A stretch of DNA of 64,000 nt from Longimicrobium sp. (GCA_036377595.1 DASUYB010000015.1:1-64000); one strand, 5' to 3'; positions 51,878-62,584 are shown, counted from the first letter of the stretch. The notes: generated by a model not told the origin, from the letters alone. Translations and numbers: made by a program.

Positions 51878-54520
51878 TCAGACGGCCGCCGGCACCTCTT
51901 CCTCCCGCGGGGCCTCGCGGCCGGCGGAGCGGAAGGTGAGCTGGGCGGCGCCGGGGTCGCGGTCCACCACCACCGTGTCGCCCTCCTCGAACTCGCCCTC
52001 GAGCACGCGGACGGCGAGCGGGTTCTGCACCAGCCGCTGGATGGCGCGCTTCAGCGGCCGCGCGCCGTACGCCGGGTCGTATCCCTCCTCGGCGATCAGC
52101 TCCTTGGCCGCATCGGTCACCCGCAGCGTCATCTTCCGCTCGGCCAGCAGGCTTTCCAGCCGGCGCAGCTGCAGGTCCACGATGGTCTTCAGCTCGGCCC
52201 GGTCCAGCGGCTTGAACACGATCACGTCGTCCACGCGGTTCAGGAACTCGGGACGGAAGTGGCGCCGCATCTCGGCCAGCACCTGCCGCTCCACCTCCTC
52301 GCGCGTCTCCGGGCGGTCCATCCGCGGCGCGTACTCCAGGATCAGCGTGCTGCCGATGTTGCTGGTCATGATGATGACCGTGTTGCGGAAGTTCACCGTG
52401 CGCCCCTGGCTGTCGGTCACCCGCCCGTCGTCCAGGATCTGCAGCAGCACGTTGAACACGTCCGCGTGCGCCTTCTCGATCTCGTCGAACAGGACGACGG
52501 AGTAGGGGCGCCGCCGCACGGCCTCGGTGAGCTGGCCGCCCTCCTCGTAGCCCACGTATCCCGGCGGCGCGCCGATCAGCCGGCTGACGGCGTGCTTCTC
52601 CATGTACTCCGACATGTCGATGCGCACCATCGCGTCCTCGTCGTCGAACAGGAACTCGGCCAGGGCGCGCGCCGTCTCCGTCTTCCCCACGCCGGTCGGT
52701 CCCAGGAAGATGAAGGAGCCGATGGGGCGATTGGGATCCTGCATCCCCGCGCGGCTGCGGCGCACGGCGTTGGCCACCGCCTCCGTCGCTTCCGGCTGGC
52801 CGATCACCCGCTGGTTGAGATGCTGGTCCAGGTGCGCCAGCCGCTCGCGGTCGCTCTGCAGCATCCGGCTCACCGGGATGCCGGTCCACCGGGCGACGAC
52901 CTCGGCCACGTCGTCGGCGTCGACCTCCTCCTTCAGGAACTTGCTCTGCTTCTGCAGCTCGGCCAGCCGCGCGTCGCTCCCGGCGATCTCCTTCTGCAGC
53001 GCGGGGATCTCGCCGTACTGGATCTGCGCGGCGCGCTCCAGGTCGCCGGTGCGCTGGGCGCGGTCCAGCTCCACCTTCAGCTCGTCGAGCCGCTCCTTCT
53101 TCGCCCGGATCTCCTGGATCGCCTGCTTCTCGCTCTGCCACCGCGCCTTCATCCCGCTGCTCTTCTCGCGCAGGTTGGCCAGCTCCTCCTCCAGCCGCTG
53201 CAGCCGCTCCTTGCTCTCGGGGTCGGACTCGCGCGACAGCGCCTGCCGCTCGATCTCCAGCTGCATGATGCGGCGCTCCACCTCGTCGATCTCCTGCGGC
53301 ATGCTGTCGATCTCGATGCGCAGCCGGCTGGCGGCCTCGTCGATCAGGTCGATGGCCTTGTCCGGCAGGAAGCGATCGCCGATGTAGCGGTTCGACAGCG
53401 TGGCGGCGGCCACGATCGCCGGGTCGGTGATGCGCACGCCGTGGTGCACCTCGTAGCGCTCCTTCAGCCCGCGCAGGATGGCGATGGTGTCCTCGACGCT
53501 GGGCTCGCCCACGAACACGGGCTGGAAGCGCCGCTCCAGCGCCGCGTCCTTCTCGATGTACTGGCGGTACTCGTCGAGCGTCGTCGCACCGACCACGCGC
53601 AGCTCGCCGCGGGCCAGCGCCGGCTTCAGCATGTTCCCCGCGTCGGGCGAGCCCTCGGTCTTCCCCGCGCCCACGATGGTGTGCAGCTCGTCGATGAACA
53701 CGATGAACTGCCCGTCGCTGCTGGTGATCTCCTTCAGCACCGCCTTCAGCCGCTCCTCGAACTCGCCGCGGTACTTGGCGCCGGCCAGCATGGCGCCGAT
53801 GTCGAGGGAGATGAGCGTCTTGTCGCGCAGCCCCTCGGGGACGTCGCCGTTGATGATGCGCTGGGCGAGGCCCTCGACGATGGCCGTCTTCCCCACCCCC
53901 GGCTCGCCGATCAGCACGGGGTTGTTCTTGGTCCGGCGCGAAAGCACCTGCACCACGCGGCGGATCTCCTCGTCGCGGCCGATGACGGGGTCGAGCTTTC
54001 CCTGCCGCGCGCGCTCGGTGAGGTCGGTCGAGAAGCGCTGCAGCGCCTGGTACTTCTCCTCGGGATTCTGGTCGGTCACGCGGTGGGCGCCGCGCACCTG
54101 CTCCAGCGCCTCGAGCAGCGTCTTCCGGTTCGCGCCCTGCGCCTTGAGGAGCGACGCCGTGGCGAACCCCTTCTCCGCCAGGCCGAGGAGGAAGTGCTCG
54201 GTGGAGACGTACTCGTCCTTGAGCTCGCGCGCCTCCTTCTCGGCCTGGTCGAGCACCGCGTTCAGCTCGCGCGAGATGTGCGGCGTGGCGCCGCTCTGCT
54301 TCGGCAGACGCTCGGCCTGCGCGTCCGTCTCCGTCCGCAGCCGGGTGACGTTGACGCCCACCTTCTGCAGGATGGGCACGACGATCCCCTCCTCCTGCTC
54401 GAGCAGCGCCATCAGCAGGTGGAGGTCTTCGATCTGCGGGTTGCCGGCGCGCTGGGCGCGGCTCATGGCGTCCTGCAGCGCCTCCGCCGATTTGACAGTC
54501 AGACGATCGGGATTGATCAT
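51878..54520 (-). CDS. clpB: ClpB AAA+ disaggregase chaperone
   Basis: 880 residues, the expected length. The N-domain begins [23 protein letters not shown]1 has the Walker [19 protein letters not shown] and Walker [21 protein letters not shown]. The coiled-coil middle domain is present. NBD2 has [19 protein letters not shown], then [19 protein letters not shown], and sensor motifs. There is no ClpP-binding IGL loop, so it is a disaggregase working with DnaK, not a protease partner. SD AGGGAG lies seven bases upstream of the ATG. Usually heat-induced; no CIRCE-like operator was seen. Confidence 0.96.
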   Translation of the reverse strand: MINPDRLTVKSAEALQDAMSRAQRAGNPQIEDLHLLMALLEQEEGIVVPILQKVGVNVTRLRTETDAQAERLPKQSGATPHISRELNAVLDQAEKEARELKDEYVSTEHFLLGLAEKGFATASLLKAQGANRKTLLEALEQVRGAHRVTDQNPEEKYQALQRFSTDLTERARQGKLDPVIGRDEEIRRVVQVLSRRTKNNPVLIGEPGVGKTAIVEGLAQRIINGDVPEGLRDKTLISLDIGAMLAGAKYRGEFEERLKAVLKEITSSDGQFIVFIDELHTIVGAGKTEGSPDAGNMLKPALARGELRVVGATTLDEYRQYIEKDAALERRFQPVFVGEPSVEDTIAILRGLKERYEVHHGVRITDPAIVAAATLSNRYIGDRFLPDKAIDLIDEAASRLRIEIDSMPQEIDEVERRIMQLEIERQALSRESDPESKERLQRLEEELANLREKSSGMKARWQSEKQAIQEIRAKKERLDELKVELDRAQRTGDLERAAQIQYGEIPALQKEIAGSDARLAELQKQSKFLKEEVDADDVAEVVARWTGIPVSRMLQSDRERLAHLDQHLNQRVIGQPEATEAVANAVRRSRAGMQDPNRPIGSFIFLGPTGVGKTETARALAEFLFDDEDAMVRIDMSEYMEKHAVSRLIGAPPGYVGYEEGGQLTEAVRRRPYSVVLFDEIEKAHADVFNVLLQILDDGRVTDSQGRTVNFRNTVIIMTSNIGSTLILEYAPRMDRPETREEVERQVLAEMRRHFRPEFLNRVDDVIVFKPLDRAELKTIVDLQLRRLESLLAERKMTLRVTDAAKELIAEEGYDPAYGARPLKRAIQRLVQNPLAVRVLEGEFEEGDTVVVDRDPGAAQLTFRSAGREAPREEEVPAAV

Positions 54521-55001
54521 CGGATCTCCCTAAGTTGTTGATTTATCTAGATCTACCTTGCGCCCTGGATACGGCGGAACCGCGGGGGGATCCGCCTTCC
54601 GCACGGAGAGGATGCATTCGCACGGCGGACGTCGCTGGCCGGGAGAAAGGGAACTTTCGTGCCCGGATTTCCGTGCCAAATCGTCAGTTTCCCCGCCGAA
54701 TGCGCGGTGTGTTCCCGGATGCGGCGGACGCAGGCGGCCCCGCCGGTCGCGCAGGTGGTGGGAGCAATCGAAAGCCATCGGCAGGTTTCCGGCCGGGGGA
54801 TGAAGAACGAGGAGCACCTCGATCTCCTTCGATCCCCTTCTCCCCATCAACAATCGCCCTGAAAGGGAATCGAAGTAGATGGGCTCATCCCTGGATCTCC
54901 ATACTTGCGGGCAATCAGATCTCCCTATTCTATTCGTCTCACGTCGTGAAAGACGCGCTATCTCAGCAGACTCGGTCCCTCACCCTGACGGGAGGAGTGC
55001 A
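54521..55001. other. Intergenic region between clpB and the small secreted peptides
   Basis: 481 bases. A weak promoter candidate for the first peptide gene is TTGCGG (54905-54910), a 17-base spacer, and TTCTAT (54928-54933). The left part must hold the clpB promoter, but no clear box was seen. Confidence 0.4.
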
Positions 55002-55244
55002 ATGCCCCGGAACTCCGCTGTTCGCCGCGCCGCGCTTGCCGTGCTGACCGCGGCCTCGCTCGCGTTCGGCGCGCGCGCGGCGCTGGCCAGCCCCGCGCCG
55101 ATGCAGACGTGCACCGACCCCGCCAACTCCGTGGGCTCGTGCAGCTCGACGTCGGACTGCCGCAAGATCTGCAACCGGCTGTCGAACGGGCTGATCCCCG
55201 TGTGCGACACGCGCACGCACTGCTGCAGCTGCCAGAAGCTGTGA
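55002..55244 (+). CDS. Small exported Cys-rich peptide (8 Cys)
   Basis: 80 residues, with GGAGGAG six bases upstream of the ATG. The signal peptide (AALAVLTAASLAFGARAALA) is followed by a mature part of about 50 residues with eight cysteines (QTC, GSC, SDC, KIC, PVC, HCCSC) and several charged residues. This resembles a disulfide-stabilised secreted peptide, such as a toxin, pheromone or small inhibitor, but no family is recognised. A second small Cys peptide gene follows after a hairpin. Confidence 0.7.
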   Translation: MPRNSAVRRAALAVLTAASLAFGARAALASPAPMQTCTDPANSVGSCSSTSDCRKICNRLSNGLIPVCDTRTHCCSCQKL

Positions 55245-55250
55245 CGGTGG

Positions 55251-55279
55251 GCGCCGCCCGAGGGGCGGGCGGCGCGCGT
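55251..55279 (+). terminator. Hairpin between the two small peptide genes
   Basis: GCGCCGCCCG/CGGGCGGCGC 10-bp stem with an AGGGG loop, then GCGTTT. It could partially end transcription before the second gene. Confidence 0.6.
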
Positions 55280-55300
55280 TTCCCTCACGCAGGAGGCACC

Positions 55301-55510
55301 ATGCCCAGGACGGCTCGCATCCGGAACGTGCTGTTCGGCGCCGCCGTGTGCGCCGCGCTCGGGTTCGGCGCCGCGTCGGCGGCGGCCCACCCGCGCTCGG
55401 CGAGGTCGCCGATCATGGACTCGGCCGCGGAGTGCACCCAGTACTGCACGGCCATCGGCAAGGTGCACTCGAGCTGGGACCCGGTCACCGGCGCGTGCCG
55501 CTGCTGGTGA
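55301..55510 (+). CDS. Small exported Cys-containing peptide (4 Cys in mature part)
   Basis: 69 residues, with AGGAGG upstream of the ATG. Signal peptide VLFGAAVCAALGFGAASAAA. The mature part of about 35 residues has four Cys (AECTQYC and GACRCW). It shares the MPRxxRxR start and the signal peptide pattern with the previous gene but not its Cys spacing, so the two may be remote paralogues. No family recognised. Confidence 0.65.
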   Translation: MPRTARIRNVLFGAAVCAALGFGAASAAAHPRSARSPIMDSAAECTQYCTAIGKVHSSWDPVTGACRCW

Positions 55511-55554
55511 GCGCGGACCCGCGAGCCGGCTCAGGACCCGGTGAGCAATGAATG

Positions 55555-55583
55555 CGGCGGCACGCCAGAAAGCGTGCCGCCGC
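55555..55583 (+). terminator. Terminator after the second peptide gene
   Basis: GCGGCGGCACGC/GCGTGCCGCCGC 12-bp stem, followed by TTCGTTGTTCTT. Confidence 0.7.
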
Positions 55584-55608
55584 TTCGTTGTTCTTGCGAT
55601 GGCGATGC

Positions 55609-56104
55609 TTACTGCCGCTGCATGGCCAGCCCGTAGCCGTATCTCCCGTTCTCCAGCCGCGCGGGAGAGATGGGAAGCATAACGCGGCGCCCGTCCGGCA
55701 GCGTCCACACGCGGCCGCCGTCCTCCGTCGCCGGTGCGCCGTGCCTCGCGGCGAGCGCGGCCGCGGCGCGGTCAAGGTCGCGCTGCACCGCCGCGGAGTC
55801 GCCCTCGGCCGAATAGAACGCGTGCCAGAGCACGCGGCTGCGGAAGCGGGCCCGGAGCACGGCGCGCACGCCGGCGCGCCGCGCCTCGAACACCAGCGTC
55901 GAATCGGGCGTCGGCGGGTCGGCCGCCGGCGTGAACCCGAGCCGCGCGAGGCGGGCGCGAACGGCGCCGACGGGCGCATTCCACCGGCATCTCGCCGGGC
56001 GTGGGCGCCTGCGCCGCCGCTGCGCGAGGGAGCGCCAGCAGGGCGGCGGCCAGGAGTGACGGCAGGAGTCGGCGGAGGGGGAGGATGCTCATGAGCCCCA
56101 TCAT
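55609..56104 (-). pseudogene. Frameshifted exported protein
   Basis: The minus strand reads a signal peptide from ATGs near 56104-56092 (PLRRLLPSLLAAALLALP, then AAAAQAPTPGEMPVE). The coding pattern then jumps to another frame: APVGAVRARLARLGFTPAAD, LVFEARRAGVRAVLRARF, and ends YGYGLAMQRQ with TAA at 55611-55609. One extra G near 55980 in GTGGAATGCG would explain it. The C-terminal part looks like a normal small periplasmic domain. Sequencing error or true pseudogene cannot be told apart. Confidence 0.65.
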
Positions 56105-56309
56105 CCTGGTGATCACAAAATGTCCGTGAAAGCGCCCGCCGGACGTTACCAGTGAAGATAACGGGTGGCAAGCACCCGGTGTGACGCCAGATCCGTCCAC
56201 GTGTGTAGACGGCGTGCTCGTTGTCCTGAATCACTTGCGCAAGGGCGCGCACCTGATTTTGATTGGCGGATAGGGACCCTCCGCTTCGCCCCACCGATCC
56301 GCGCTCCAG

Positions 56310-59300
56310 ATGCCCTCCATCTCCCGCCCTTCCCTCCTGTTCCGCAGCGTCCTGGCGCTCGCCTCGATCGTCGCGCTGGTGGGGATGGTGCCGCAGCGGG
56401 CGCGCGCGCAGTGCCCGTTCACCGACCCCAACTGCACCGGCAGCGGCACGGCGCCCACGGTGTCGATCGACCCCGCCGGCGGCGCGGTGAGCTCGTCGAG
56501 CGTCCCGGTGACGGTCTACTGGAGCTCGTCGGGGGCGGGGCTGAACGCCTCGTCGCGCCGGATCGTCGTCAACGGCGACACCGTCACCACCTCGTTCACC
56601 TACGAGGGGATCGACACCGACAACGCCGTCTCGCAGGGCACCGTCTCACTGACCGGGAGCGCGTCGGTGACGGTGTCGGCGCGCATCTGCGACCTGCAGT
56701 CCCGCTGCTCGTCGTGGACCTCGGCCACGTACAGCTACCGCCCCTCGCCGCAGGTGCTGGGCACCGGGCAGGTTACCCGCTCGAGGGGCGAGGCGCAGAT
56801 GGAGAACTTCCGCATCGTGAACCGGAGCACCTTCGTCACCGAGACGTATACGCTGGAATCGGTGTGCGACGGCACGACGTCGTGCTCGCCCAGCACGGCG
56901 CGGGTGACGGTGGCCGCCGGCGACACCGCGATCGTCGGCGTGAGCTATCGGCTCGGGACTGGGAGCCTGGAGACGGTCGGCCTGGTGGCCACCGAGACGC
57001 TGGCGGGCGGGCGCGGCTCGTCGAACACCATCGTGGTGGCCACCACCGCCGCGCCGCCGCCAGGCGCCGTGGGCGACCGCGCCGACCTGACGCTGGTGGA
57101 GCGGTCGATGTGCGTCACCGTGTCCGCGGGCCCGGGCGCGGCGTACGAGTGCGGCGACCTGCGCCTGGTGGCGCCGCTGCCGGGAACGCGCGTGCTGAAC
57201 CGGGCGCGCACGCCGGCGCTGATCTACAACAGCCAGCACGCGAAGCCGTATCCCATCGTCGCCGCGCACCTGCTGCGCGACCTGTCGATGCCGCGCCCCG
57301 ACTCGCTCGAGGCGAAGCTGGCGATCAACGGTACCACCATCGCCACCCGGCACTGGGCGGGCTTCCCCGCGGGCGACTCGGCGCGAGTGGCGCTGGGGTT
57401 CGACGCCTCGGGGACGGCGTATCCCACCGGCGCGTACGCCTACCACTTCGAGGTGCGCGCCTTCTACGCCGGCGGCGCCAGCGGCCTCATCTACACGCGC
57501 GACGGCAAGCTGGCGATCGTGAACCGCGGCCTGAGCGACTTCGGCAACGGGTGGTGGCTGGCGGGGCTGGAGCAGCTGCTGCCGGTGAGCGCGCAGGAGA
57601 AGCTGTGGGTGGGCGGCGACGGGAGCACGCGCCTGTACACGCTGGCCTCCGACGGCGTCTCGTGGCTCGGCCCGGCGTTCGACCGCCCCGATACCATCCG
57701 CGCGTCCGCCGGCGAGCTGGTGCGCACCCTTCCCGGCGGCGCGAAGATCTACTACGACGCGAACGGCCGCCACCTGCGCACGGTGAACCCGCTGGGCCAC
57801 ACCACCGCGTTCCGCTACACAGGGAGCCAGCTCGCGCGGATCGTCATTCCCCTGTCGGGCGACAGCGTGGCGTACACCTTCAACTACAGCGGCGGATCGC
57901 CCTCCGCGGCGGCGGGGATGCTGGCCGAGGTGGTGGCGCCGGGCGCGCGCGGGCTGGCCGACTCGGCGCGCGTCGTCCGCCTGGAGACGGTGGGCCGCGA
58001 GGTGACGCGCATCTACGAGCCGCAGTACCGGGGGAACGCGCCGTTCGGGAGCGCGCTGAACACCGCGAAGCCGCACGTGCTCTACACCACCACCGGCGGA
58101 CGCATCACCGCGCGCACCAACCCGCTGGGCGTGCCGAACCTCTTCCGCTTCGACGCCGCGGGGCTGCTCGCCGGCACCGCGCTGCCGCTGGCGCCGGGCG
58201 ATTCCATCAGGCTCGCCTTCCGCCCCGCCGAGTCGCAGGGGATCACGGGACCGGTGGCGCCCTCCGCCGTCTACACGCTACTGGACGGCCCGCGCACGGA
58301 CGTGGGAGATACGGTCCGGTACGTGCTCGACCGCTGGGGCGCGCCCGTGCGCGTGGTCGATGCGCTGGGGTTCGCGACGCAGATCCGCCGCGGCAATGCC
58401 GGCCTCCCCGCCCTGGCGACCTCCGTCGTCTACGCGAACGGCCGCGAGGTGACGGCCACCTACGACGCGCGCGGCAACCTCACCGGCACCACCGACTGGT
58501 CGCACGTGGCCCCCGGCGGCCGCTACGCGGCGAGCGCCTACGCCTACGACGCGCGGTGGGACCAGGTCACGCGCAGCACCAGCGCCGAGGGTCGGACGAC
58601 GGCGACCGCGTACGACAGCCTGGGCCGCCCGCGATGGACGCGGATCGGGCCCGACACCGCGCGGCGGGTGACCTTCCAGTACCGCCCGGGAACGGGCACC
58701 GCGCCGTCGATGGTGGCGTCCGTCACCCAGCCGGCGGCGGGCTCCAATCCGGCGGCGGTGGAATCGTACGACTACGACGCGCAGGGGAACCTGAGCCTCG
58801 TCGTCTCCCCGCTCGGCGTGCGCACGGAGACGCTGTCCGACGCGGCCGGGCGGCCGGTGCGCGTGCGGCAGCAGATCGACCTCCCGCCCGCCACGCCCGT
58901 CTACCAGAGCGATTCGACCATCTACGACGAGCTCGGCCGCGTCGCGCGCACCGAGAGCATCGGCCCGGCCATCGCGGCCTCGCGCGTCGGGCGTCCAGCC
59001 TCGCCCGCGCAGCGGCTGGTGGCGGTCAACACCTACGATTCGGCCAGCCGGCTGCGCACCGTATCCCGTATCTCCGCGCCCGACGAGGCCTCGATCGACA
59101 CCGTCACCACGCGGTTCGAGTACGACGCCGCCGGCCGCAAGATCGCCGAGATCGCGCCCGACACCACGCCGGCAAGCCTGCTCGACAACCCGGTGGACTC
59201 CACCTTCTACGACGCCGCGGGGAACGTCGTCCGCACCCGCAACCGGCTGGGCGAGGTGGTGACGATGCAGTACGATACGCTGAACCGCCTGCGCCGCCGC

Positions 59301-61805
59301 TTCGTCCCCGCGGTCACGCGCACGGGGACGACGGCGCAGATCCTGTCATCGCCCACGTGGTACTTCCCCCTGTTCCGCGACAACGGGACGGGGGCGCTGG
59401 AGACGGCGAACACGACCGCGGCGCTCTCCTTCGTCCTGCGTGGCGACACCGCGGTGTTCACCTACGACGAGATGGGGAACCTGCGCTCGGCGGTGAACCA
59501 GGACGCGTCCGTCACCCGCACCTGGTTCCCATACGGGCTGATGCAGGGCGAGACGCAGCGCATCCGTACCTACGTGGGAACCGACACGACCACGCACGCG
59601 TATCCCCTGCAGTACGCGTACGACCTGGAGGGGCGGCGCGTCTCCCTGACGCTGCCGACGAATCTCGCCCCGTCCACGTCGCAGACCACGCAGACTTACG
59701 CGTGGGACGGCGGCACCGGCGAGCTCCTCGACATCGCCGACGTGCTGGGGACGCACTACCAGTACGCGTATGACACGCGCGGCCGCATCACCACCTTCAC
59801 CCGCAACGGCGTGCAGGAGCGCTACAGCTACGACAACGGCGGGCGGATGACCACCCGCTACGAGGAGCACCTGGCCACGCACCAGGTGCTGCACAACGAC
59901 GTGATGAGCTACGACGGGCGGGGGAAGCTGGCCACGGTGCTCGACCTGGCGACGCCGTCGTTCCCCGACACGGTGCAGAACGAGTACAGCGGCCTGGGCG
60001 CGCTGGCCGGCACCTACCGCATGCGCCAGACGATCGCGGTGAGCGACGAGCGCTTCCACAACGACGCGCTGGGGAACCGCTATGCCGCCGTGCAGCGCAG
60101 CCAGGAGGGCTTCAAGTACACCGAGCCGCCGAACACCAGCGCCAGCCGGTACGAGCGTTACACCGGCCGCATGCGCGTCACCCTCGGCCCGGCGACCACC
60201 GACACGTCCACGTACGACCGCGCGGGAAACCGCACCTTCGTCCTCCGTCAGCAAACCACCACTACGCCGTACGATGCCAACTGCAACGCGAGCTCGTGCC
60301 CGAGCAGCGTGGAGGCCACGCTCATCGACGAGACGGTGCAGTTCTACGGCGCCGAGGGGCGGCTGCGGATCGCGGACCGGCGGGCGTGCCTGAAGTTCAG
60401 CGGCAACGCGAACCAGTGCGACACCAGCCGGCTGCCGCTGGGCAACCAGCGCTCGTCGTTCGAGGAATACCGCTACGACGCGCTGGGCCGGCGGGTGCTG
60501 GTCCGCTCGCGCCAGGCGTACCTCTGCCAGATCAACTGCCAGAACCTCGTCCGCCGCACCGTGTGGGACGGAGATCAGGTGCTCGCCGAGATCCAGGCGC
60601 CGGCAGCCACGGGTACGGCCGCATCGACCATGGAGAACGACCAGTTCCGGCCGAGCGTCAATGCCAACTCGGTGGTGATTCCGTCCGGCCTGCGCGACAC
60701 CGCCGACGTGGCGCCGACGGACACGGTGCCGCAGGCGCAGACGTACGGCGGCTTCCACTTCGGCCGCGTCGTCTACACGCATGGTCCGGGGATCGATGCG
60801 CCGCTCTCGCTGGTACGAATCGCGTATAGCGACTCCATCCCCGCACCGCAGCTGGTGGTGCTGCACAACGACTGGCGCGGTGAGTACGACATCGGCAGTT
60901 ATGCGTTCGGCTCGCTGGCCAAGCCGTGCGTGCGCATCACCCGCAGCTCGCAGTTCCAGACGATCGTGCCGGGCGGACAGGCCTCCGACTGGCCCAAGGC
61001 ACCCAGCCCGCAGAACACGAGCTGGTACCACTGCGTGGAGGTGGAGTGGCCCGCCCCGCACGTGTTCATCACGCGCGAGACCAGGAACCGCAGCCTGAAC
61101 GGCCCCAACGCCTGGGTCGGCACGCTGATCGACGGCATGCGCGACAACAGCGGCCAGATGTACATGCGCAACCGCTACTACGATCCCGCCAGCGGGCGCT
61201 TCACGCAGGAGGATCCGATCGGGCTCGCGGGCGGGCTGAACGTGTACGGGTTCGCGGAGGGGGATCCGGTGAGCTATGATGATCCGTATGGACTAAAGGT
61301 GTGCCTCAGGGGCTCGGCCGCAGAAGTGCGGTATCTCCGCAACATTCTCTCGACCACGGTAGGAGCCTTCCTATCTCTCGACAGGCAAAACTGCATTTCG
61401 TTCATCGGAGCATCGAGACGTTCATCACTACGTGGCCTACGGGATCGGCTCGCATTCATGAATTCCCGCACCCAGGTCTATTCTGTTCGATTCATGTTCA
61501 CGGAAGATACCACGCTCAAAAACGGGTGTATAAACGCAGAATCACACTTCTGTCCACCTGACCTTACAACGGTGATCGACCAGTCGGACTCCGGACGACA
61601 TTTCAATGCAAAATTCTTCGGTTGCAAAGTATCGATGGTGGGGCCGCAAGTCACGGAATCGAGCACTTCGATTGCTGCACATGAACTTCTTGGCCACGCT
61701 TGGGCACACGCTGCCCAATTGGACCCATTCGACGAGCGGATCGCCCACAGCGCGGAAAACGTCTTTCGACGCGCTTTTGGGTTGACACAGCGATGCGGAG
61801 GCTGA
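56310..61805 (+). CDS. Secreted Rhs/YD-repeat protein with HExxH metallopeptidase-like tip
   Basis: 1831 residues. The N-terminus is a Sec signal peptide (VLALASIVALVGMVPQRARA), so it is exported, not a T6SS-type Rhs. A beta-rich N-domain of about 400 residues is followed by many YD repeats (for example YDARGNLTGTTDW), and then the Rhs core motif (MYMRNRYYDPASGRFTQEDP near residue 1620 with GLAGGLNVYGF). The tip, about 165 residues starting after DPYGL, has HELLGH at residues 1791-1796 and AENVFRR near the end, as in Rhs-associated metallopeptidase toxins. Tip DNA is clearly AT-richer than the core. A putative immunity gene overlaps the stop. Confidence 0.9.
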   Translation: MPSISRPSLLFRSVLALASIVALVGMVPQRARAQCPFTDPNCTGSGTAPTVSIDPAGGAVSSSSVPVTVYWSSSGAGLNASSRRIVVNGDTVTTSFTYEGIDTDNAVSQGTVSLTGSASVTVSARICDLQSRCSSWTSATYSYRPSPQVLGTGQVTRSRGEAQMENFRIVNRSTFVTETYTLESVCDGTTSCSPSTARVTVAAGDTAIVGVSYRLGTGSLETVGLVATETLAGGRGSSNTIVVATTAAPPPGAVGDRADLTLVERSMCVTVSAGPGAAYECGDLRLVAPLPGTRVLNRARTPALIYNSQHAKPYPIVAAHLLRDLSMPRPDSLEAKLAINGTTIATRHWAGFPAGDSARVALGFDASGTAYPTGAYAYHFEVRAFYAGGASGLIYTRDGKLAIVNRGLSDFGNGWWLAGLEQLLPVSAQEKLWVGGDGSTRLYTLASDGVSWLGPAFDRPDTIRASAGELVRTLPGGAKIYYDANGRHLRTVNPLGHTTAFRYTGSQLARIVIPLSGDSVAYTFNYSGGSPSAAAGMLAEVVAPGARGLADSARVVRLETVGREVTRIYEPQYRGNAPFGSALNTAKPHVLYTTTGGRITARTNPLGVPNLFRFDAAGLLAGTALPLAPGDSIRLAFRPAESQGITGPVAPSAVYTLLDGPRTDVGDTVRYVLDRWGAPVRVVDALGFATQIRRGNAGLPALATSVVYANGREVTATYDARGNLTGTTDWSHVAPGGRYAASAYAYDARWDQVTRSTSAEGRTTATAYDSLGRPRWTRIGPDTARRVTFQYRPGTGTAPSMVASVTQPAAGSNPAAVESYDYDAQGNLSLVVSPLGVRTETLSDAAGRPVRVRQQIDLPPATPVYQSDSTIYDELGRVARTESIGPAIAASRVGRPASPAQRLVAVNTYDSASRLRTVSRISAPDEASIDTVTTRFEYDAAGRKIAEIAPDTTPASLLDNPVDSTFYDAAGNVVRTRNRLGEVVTMQYDTLNRLRRRFVPAVTRTGTTAQILSSPTWYFPLFRDNGTGALETANTTAALSFVLRGDTAVFTYDEMGNLRSAVNQDASVTRTWFPYGLMQGETQRIRTYVGTDTTTHAYPLQYAYDLEGRRVSLTLPTNLAPSTSQTTQTYAWDGGTGELLDIADVLGTHYQYAYDTRGRITTFTRNGVQERYSYDNGGRMTTRYEEHLATHQVLHNDVMSYDGRGKLATVLDLATPSFPDTVQNEYSGLGALAGTYRMRQTIAVSDERFHNDALGNRYAAVQRSQEGFKYTEPPNTSASRYERYTGRMRVTLGPATTDTSTYDRAGNRTFVLRQQTTTTPYDANCNASSCPSSVEATLIDETVQFYGAEGRLRIADRRACLKFSGNANQCDTSRLPLGNQRSSFEEYRYDALGRRVLVRSRQAYLCQINCQNLVRRTVWDGDQVLAEIQAPAATGTAASTMENDQFRPSVNANSVVIPSGLRDTADVAPTDTVPQAQTYGGFHFGRVVYTHGPGIDAPLSLVRIAYSDSIPAPQLVVLHNDWRGEYDIGSYAFGSLAKPCVRITRSSQFQTIVPGGQASDWPKAPSPQNTSWYHCVEVEWPAPHVFITRETRNRSLNGPNAWVGTLIDGMRDNSGQMYMRNRYYDPASGRFTQEDPIGLAGGLNVYGFAEGDPVSYDDPYGLKVCLRGSAAEVRYLRNILSTTVGAFLSLDRQNCISFIGASRRSSLRGLRDRLAFMNSRTQVYSVRFMFTEDTTLKNGCINAESHFCPPDLTTVIDQSDSGRHFNAKFFGCKVSMVGPQVTESSTSIAAHELLGHAWAHAAQLDPFDERIAHSAENVFRRAFGLTQRCGG

Positions 61806-62371
61806 CCGTGACGAAATTGCGCCGATCACCCGTGCTGGGTCCGGCCTTCGTGGCAGGGCTCTGCACGCCTTTTTGCCTAGCGGTCATCGGGAATCTGACC
61901 CTTCAGAACGGTATCTTCTATTCGCTCGCAGCGTTCGGAGTAATCGGCGCCGCAGTGCTCTGGGGGCGATCGCGAGCTTTCACGGTTGGATGGAGCCTGA
62001 TGCTGCTCGTGTGGTTCAGCCTGTTGGGCACGACAGGATCCAACGCCCAGTGGAATATTACTGCCATTCTCAGACTGATTTCTGACGGCTTTGTGCTATG
62101 GTGTTCAATGGCACTCCCCCTCGCGGGCGCACACTATGTGTATTTGCTCTTGTCTCACTCTTCAATCCAGCGCCGGACACTGTTCCTCATGCTGGGTATC
62201 TGGTTGATCGTCTTCGTCGCATCTTCTCGTCTGTCACGATTTGCGCCCGATGTCGGTGCAAACCCGCGCTACCATCCATTCGTCACTTGGATCGGGGGAC
62301 CTGCGCTCGTGGTTCTCCCGCTCGTTTTCTCGGTCTGCTTGATGATCATTTCATTGCAGGACCGGTCGTAA
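61793..62371 (+). CDS. Multi-pass membrane protein, probable immunity to the Rhs tip
   Basis: 192 residues with about five membrane segments (LGPAFVAGLCTPFCLAVIGN, IFYSLAAFGVIGAAVLWG, WSLMLLVWFSLLGTTG, VLWCSMALPLAGAHYVYLLL, LMLGIWLIVFVASS, ALVVLPLVFSVCLMIISL). The ATG at 61793 overlaps the rhs stop by 13 bases; GTG at 61808 is an alternative. Immediate position after a variable tip and low GC fit an immunity protein, but no known family is recognised. Confidence 0.55.
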   Translation: MRRLTVTKLRRSPVLGPAFVAGLCTPFCLAVIGNLTLQNGIFYSLAAFGVIGAAVLWGRSRAFTVGWSLMLLVWFSLLGTTGSNAQWNITAILRLISDGFVLWCSMALPLAGAHYVYLLLSHSSIQRRTLFLMLGIWLIVFVASSRLSRFAPDVGANPRYHPFVTWIGGPALVVLPLVFSVCLMIISLQDRS

Positions 62372-62584
62372 CCCAGCGACTGGGAATCGCTCTCGTAATC
62401 CCCTGTCTCCGCAGCCTGCCCGGGGCTTATCGCGGGATCCAGGGCTCTCTCGCACCTCACTTCCCTGGACACCTGGTAAGTGGGGAGCAGCCGGATCGGG
62501 AAAACTCCACCGCGGCCGTTTCATTCTCCGACGGACAGAATAGCCCTCCTGATGTAGCCCCCCACTTGAACACGTAGATGCAGA

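Noticed and set aside
56165-59773. 1202-codon frame overlapping the rhs gene
   Set aside because: Low-complexity Arg/Gly/Ala translation; the rhs frame carries the signal peptide, YD repeats and core.
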